Shown here: positions 5,837-7,624 of the stretch, in pieces
Layout: every line of letters begins with the position of its first letter
How positions within the stretch are numbered: position 1 is the first letter of the stretch
Assembly: GCA_900770515.1 (NCBI GenBank)
Contig: CAAHDP010000291.1
Location: forward strand, 1 to 7,624
DNA from: an uncultured Prevotella sp.
Lineage (GTDB): Bacteria > Bacteroidota > Bacteroidia > Bacteroidales > Bacteroidaceae
DNA length: 7,624 nucleotides
Reading direction: 5' to 3'
Notes under the pieces: generated by a model
What the model saw: the letters and a program-made list of their open reading frames with translations, nothing else
Database searches by the model: none
What the model was told of the DNA's origin: nothing
Position numbers and translations under genes: made by a program

Positions 5837-5911
5837 CTACTTTTTCAAATTAAGAGTCATTCTGAAAAAATCTCTCTTCGAAGGATTCAAATCCTTGTCT
5901 GCTTCATAAAC
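5837..5911 (-). other. Start-less 24-codon open stretch, possible gene remnant
   Basis: On the minus strand, 5911-5837 encodes VYEADKDLNPSKRDFFRMTL followed by NLKK and a stop. It looks protein-like but begins right after an in-frame TAG and has no start codon. It lies downstream of the 38-residue ORF on the same strand, in a different frame. It could be the decayed tail of an older, longer gene or a chance open stretch in a 3' untranslated region. I do not recognise it. Confidence 0.2.
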
Positions 5912-5951
5912 CTAGAAGAAATTCATCTCTTCTCTTTTTGCTGTGAAGGAC

Positions 5952-6068
5952 TTAATCTCTTCTCTTTGCCTTAGAGGCAAGGGCCTCGCGGCGATCCTGA
6001 AGAATCTGCTGGCACTTGTTCAATGCCTGATTTTCATTACTCGTGTTTACCTTAATTAAATCATTCAT
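5952..6068 (-). CDS. Probable small protein of 38 residues, function unknown
   Basis: Read on the minus strand from ATG at 6068, the ORF encodes MNDLIKVNTSNENQALNKCQ and continues QILQDRREALASKAKRRD before a TAA at 5952-5954. It is hydrophilic, probably helical from about residue 11 on, has one Cys, and ends in a basic Lys/Arg cluster. It has no signal peptide or membrane segment, so a cytosolic location and perhaps nucleic-acid contact are possible. Support comes from context: a clear TATCTTTGCA promoter element ends 26 nt upstream of the ATG, and a bidirectional terminator lies downstream. The first dozen residues faintly recall phage AntA-type antirepressors (MNxLIKV), but the rest does not. 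A frame-shifted open stretch at 5837-5911 suggests it might be the surviving part of a longer gene. Confidence 0.5.
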   Translation of the reverse strand: MNDLIKVNTSNENQALNKCQQILQDRREALASKAKRRD

Positions 6069-6094
6069 AACCTATTGTATTTTTATTAACGCTG

Positions 6095-6102
6095 CAAAGA
6101 TA
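6095..6102 (-). promoter_or_regulatory. Minus-strand promoter -7 element for the 38-residue gene
   Basis: On the minus strand, 6102-6095 reads TATCTTTG, followed by CAG, a full match to TAnnTTTG. Transcription should start near 6088, about 20 nt before the ATG at 6068. A -33 TTG at the normal distance is lacking; the nearest TTTTG lies 26 bp upstream. The promoter may therefore depend on an activator, possibly one bound at 6159-6181. Confidence 0.6.
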
Positions 6103-6158
6103 TTACATTCTGATAACATTTCGGTACACAAAACGATATTTTTGGGGTAATTATTATT

Positions 6159-6181
6159 CTTTTTTGATTTAAGTCAAAAAG
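6159..6181 (-). promoter_or_regulatory. TGACTTAAATCA dyad with A-run, CRP/FNR-like box
   Basis: Read on the minus strand, the site is TTTTTGACTTAAATCAAAAA, nearly palindromic: TTTTTGA (6161-6167) and TCAAAAA (6174-6180) on the plus strand are perfect arms. It matches the box at 999-1015 in sequence, orientation and distance to its promoter, with its centre 68.5 bp from the -7 element at 6102. No regulator can be assigned from the sequence alone. Confidence 0.4.
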
Positions 6182-6347
6182 ATGAATCATTTGCACTAGC
6201 TTTTGCACGAAAATCAGCATTTGAATAAACCATCTGCACCCCCATCCGTCTATAAATCGTGCAGGGTGATTAGAAGGAATGCTGATAATGAACAGAGGAT
6301 GAACAGGAAAAATAGGAAAGCTGGAAGAGAAAAAAAGGGGATTTCTC

Positions 6348-6378
6348 TTTGTTATTTCCCGAAAAATGCCGAACTTTG
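6348..6378 (+). promoter_or_regulatory. Promoter of the DUF4923-type gene
   Basis: TTTG (6348-6351), a 19-bp spacer and GAACTTTG (6371-6378), continuing as CA, fit the Bacteroidota promoter pattern, except that the first T of TAnnTTTG is G. Transcription should start near 6385, giving an AT-rich 5' untranslated region of about 72 nt with no strong hairpin. Purine-rich AAGGAAAG lies just before ATG 6457. Confidence 0.55.
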
Positions 6379-6456
6379 CACCCCGAAAGCGTGAATATCG
6401 ATATAAGATATATGGTATAAGAATAAGATAATATAGAAAGTAAAAAGGAAAGTAAA

Positions 6457-7359
6457 ATGAAAAAGGTAATTCTGATGGCTGCCCTCGTGCTCGCATGCAC
6501 AGCAGGCAGCAATGCTAGCGCCATGAACGAGGCAGCGCTCAATGCCTCTAACTCGGAGTTGATGCCAGTGAAGAAGACTACAAAGAAATCAACCAATAAA
6601 CCTTCTTCAAAGAAATCAACCACCAAGACTACCAAGAAGTCAACCACCAAGACTTCTACCAAGAAATCTACATCCACTTCTGTAGATGCAACCACTGGTG
6701 CTACAACTTCAGCCACAGCTGCTACCACCACATCTACTGCCAACACTGCTGCTGCCAGCAGCAACACTAGCTCTACCATCGCCAATGTATTGGGCGGATT
6801 GCTCGGTGCAGCCACAGGCAACACATCGGGCAGCACTTCATCTGCAGGCAGCATCATCAGCGGCCTGCTGAACAACGTAATCGGTTCGGGCACATTTTCA
6901 AAGGAAGATCTCTGTGCTCATACCTGGAAGTACAGCAAGCCAGGTTGCGCCTTCACTTCAGAGAACCTGCTTGCCAAGGCTGGCGGCGAGATTGCTGCCA
7001 GCAAGGTGGAGGAGAAGTTGAGCACCTATTATAATAAGTTTGGCTTCAGCAGTTCAAATACCCAGTTCACTTTCACCACCGACGGCAACTTCTCTGCGCA
7101 GATTGACGGCAAGCCATGGCAGGGCAGCTATACCTTTGATGAGAAGACCCATGCCATCCATCTGAAGGGTCTTCTGCTGAGTGCTTCTGGCTATGCCACC
7201 AAGACCACCAATGGTATCAGTCTTCTCTTCGACCAGAAGAAGCTTCTCAACCTCATCAAGATGCTCAGCGCCTTCAAGGGCAGCTCTACTCTCAGCGCAG
7301 TGGGTACCATCGCCAACAGCTACGATGGCATGCGTGTAGGTTTCGAGATGACTAAGTAA
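6457..7359 (+). CDS. Secreted DUF4923-type (lipocalin-like) protein with Lys/Thr-rich linker
   Basis: The product has 300 residues. Residues 1-22 are a signal sequence, with ASA before M23 as a plausible signal peptidase I site; VLAC at 11-14 is a weak alternative lipobox, early and with Leu at -2. Residues 39-75 are a Lys/Thr/Ser repeat, followed by an Ala/Thr/Ser linker to about 106 and two short Gly/hydrophobic stretches (107-119 and 129-145). Residues about 148-300 (THTW-like HTWKYSKPGCAF, KVEEKLSTYYNKFGFSSSNT, ISLLFDQKKLL, SYDGMRVGFEM) match the Bacteroidota DUF4923 family as I know it. C153 and C164 might form a disulfide. The repeated WKYS, F-F--DG-F and G-Y-F phrases suggest a small beta-barrel that binds a lipid or other ligand. 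The precise role is unknown. It has its own promoter and a strong terminator. Confidence 0.8.
   Translation: MKKVILMAALVLACTAGSNASAMNEAALNASNSELMPVKKTTKKSTNKPSSKKSTTKTTKKSTTKTSTKKSTSTSVDATTGATTSATAATTTSTANTAAASSNTSSTIANVLGGLLGAATGNTSGSTSSAGSIISGLLNNVIGSGTFSKEDLCAHTWKYSKPGCAFTSENLLAKAGGEIAASKVEEKLSTYYNKFGFSSSNTQFTFTTDGNFSAQIDGKPWQGSYTFDEKTHAIHLKGLLLSASGYATKTTNGISLLFDQKKLLNLIKMLSAFKGSSTLSAVGTIANSYDGMRVGFEMTK
6583..6681 (+). repeat. In-frame coding repeats of 21-27 bp (Lys/Thr-rich linker)
   Basis: Units at 6583-6609 (27 bp), 6610-6633 (24 bp), 6634-6660 (27 bp) and 6661-6681 (21 bp) each begin AAGAARTCAACC or a close variant. They encode KKSTNKPSS, KKSTTKTT, KKSTTKTST and KKSTSTS. All unit lengths are multiples of three, so gain or loss of units would keep the frame and only change linker length. 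Confidence 0.7.
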
Positions 7360-7415
7360 TTTGAAGGATAGAATCCATAACTGAGCCTTCTGTTGAAATG
7401 GGTTCAGTAGATGAT

Positions 7416-7478
7416 AAATCGCCCTGTAAGAAGTAAAGCATCTTTAAGCTATGCTTTGCTCTTTGCAGGGCGATTTTT
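7416..7478. terminator. Shared terminator between convergent DUF4923 and GH3 genes
   Basis: AAATCGCCCTG (7416-7426) pairs perfectly with CAGGGCGATTT (7466-7476). An inner stem AAAGCAT (7435-7441) pairs with ATGCTTT (7451-7457), and TTTTT (7474-7478) follows. A separate 8-bp hairpin (7380-7387 with 7401-7408) precedes it. It lies 56 nt after the plus-strand stop and 5 nt from the minus-strand GH3 stop, so it probably serves both genes. The T-tract is better on the plus strand. Confidence 0.85.
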
Positions 7479-7483
7479 CTTGT

Positions 7484-7624
7484 TTATTTCACGTTCAGTT
7501 TCAAAGTCTTTACATCCTTGCTGTTGGTTCCTATCATAATCTGGAAGTCGCCAGGTTCTATCACGTGCTTCAGATCTGCGTTGTAGAACTTGAGCATATC
7601 TGGGGTGATATCAAAGCTTACCTC
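7484..7624 (-). CDS. GH3 beta-glucosidase-type enzyme, C-terminal fragment
   Basis: The minus strand is open from the window end to a TAA at 7486-7484, giving the last 46 residues. They read EVSFDITPDMLKFYNADLKH followed by VIEPGDFQIMIGTNSKDVKT and LKLNVK. The pattern F.IT..ML.FYN.dL...EPGDF.I.IG.NS.D is the end of the fibronectin III-like domain that closes bacterial GH3 beta-glucosidases and beta-xylosidases. Such enzymes release terminal sugars from plant glycans and are usually periplasmic in Bacteroidota. The catalytic domains lie outside the window, so exact specificity cannot be told. Confidence 0.85.
   Translation of the reverse strand, partial: EVSFDITPDMLKFYNADLKHVIEPGDFQIMIGTNSKDVKTLKLNVK

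Noticed and set aside
5881..5896. AAGGATTCAAATCCTT resembles a tRNA T-arm
   Set aside because: The 7-nt T-loop register gives an A-C mismatch at the closing pair, and no anticodon arm, D-arm or acceptor stem flanks it. There is no tRNA or tRNA-end attachment site here.
5952..6068. Small ORF as a phage AntA-type antirepressor fragment
   Set aside because: Only the first few residues (MNDLIKV) resemble such proteins; the rest does not, and no phage genes are nearby.
6270..6893. Minus-strand frame of 207 codons opposite the DUF4923-type gene
   Set aside because: Its Val/Leu/Ala repeats are the mirror of the Thr/Lys/Ser repeats on the plus strand, and it spans the plus-strand promoter. It is not a gene.
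1..7624. A novel defence, mobile or biosynthetic gene system
   Set aside because: Every gene longer than 60 codons belongs to a housekeeping, transport, peptidase or glycan-use family with its own transcription signals. No toxin-antitoxin pair, nuclease, reverse transcriptase, CRISPR array or transposase is visible.

Overview
This window looks like a piece of a Bacteroidota chromosome, most likely Prevotella or Segatella (P. copri-like). The evidence is the set of protein families (two-fold glycyl-tRNA synthetase, FKBP lipoprotein, 939-residue M16 peptidase, DUF4923-type protein, GH3 beta-glucosidase tail), the Bacteroidota promoters (TTG or TTTG, about 19-20 bp, then TAnnTTTG, often continuing as TTTGCA), weak or absent Shine-Dalgarno sites, and genes of medium GC set in very AT-rich spacers. 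The species is an inference. I see no insertion sequence, integrase, CRISPR array, tRNA, rRNA or defence cassette.

Layout. Positions 1-177 hold the C-terminal end of glycyl-tRNA synthetase (+). Its stop overlaps the start of an FKBP-type peptidyl-prolyl isomerase lipoprotein (158-799, +). A 605-nt gene-poor stretch follows. In order it carries three AT-rich 27-bp repeats, a terminator hairpin, a pair of TGTTAACA palindromes, a TGAC..GTCA dyad, a good promoter, a TTAGG-rich degenerate tandem array, a possible 53-codon leader ORF and a second intrinsic-terminator hairpin. It leads into a MATE-family efflux transporter (1405-2793, +). A long terminator hairpin then overlaps the promoter of a secreted M16 zinc peptidase (2925-5744, +), which ends at a bidirectional terminator.

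Positions 5813-6456 contain a probable 38-residue minus-strand gene (5952-6068) with its own promoter, and the plus-strand promoter of a secreted Lys/Thr-rich DUF4923-type protein (6457-7359, +). That gene and the minus-strand GH3 beta-glucosidase (7484 to the window end) converge on a shared terminator.

The genes look like a row of separate transcription units rather than one pathway. The FKBP lipoprotein, M16 peptidase, DUF4923 protein and GH3 enzyme all point to the periplasm or outer membrane; only glyS and FKBP look co-transcribed. The coding content is ordinary. The unusual material is noncoding: the 1085-1380 leader or small RNA in front of the MATE gene, with its UUAGG array, overlapping leader ORF and attenuator-like hairpin, and a TGACTTAnnTCAAAAAA box placed at nearly the same distance from two unrelated promoters. 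All functions are read from sequence recognition without database searches.
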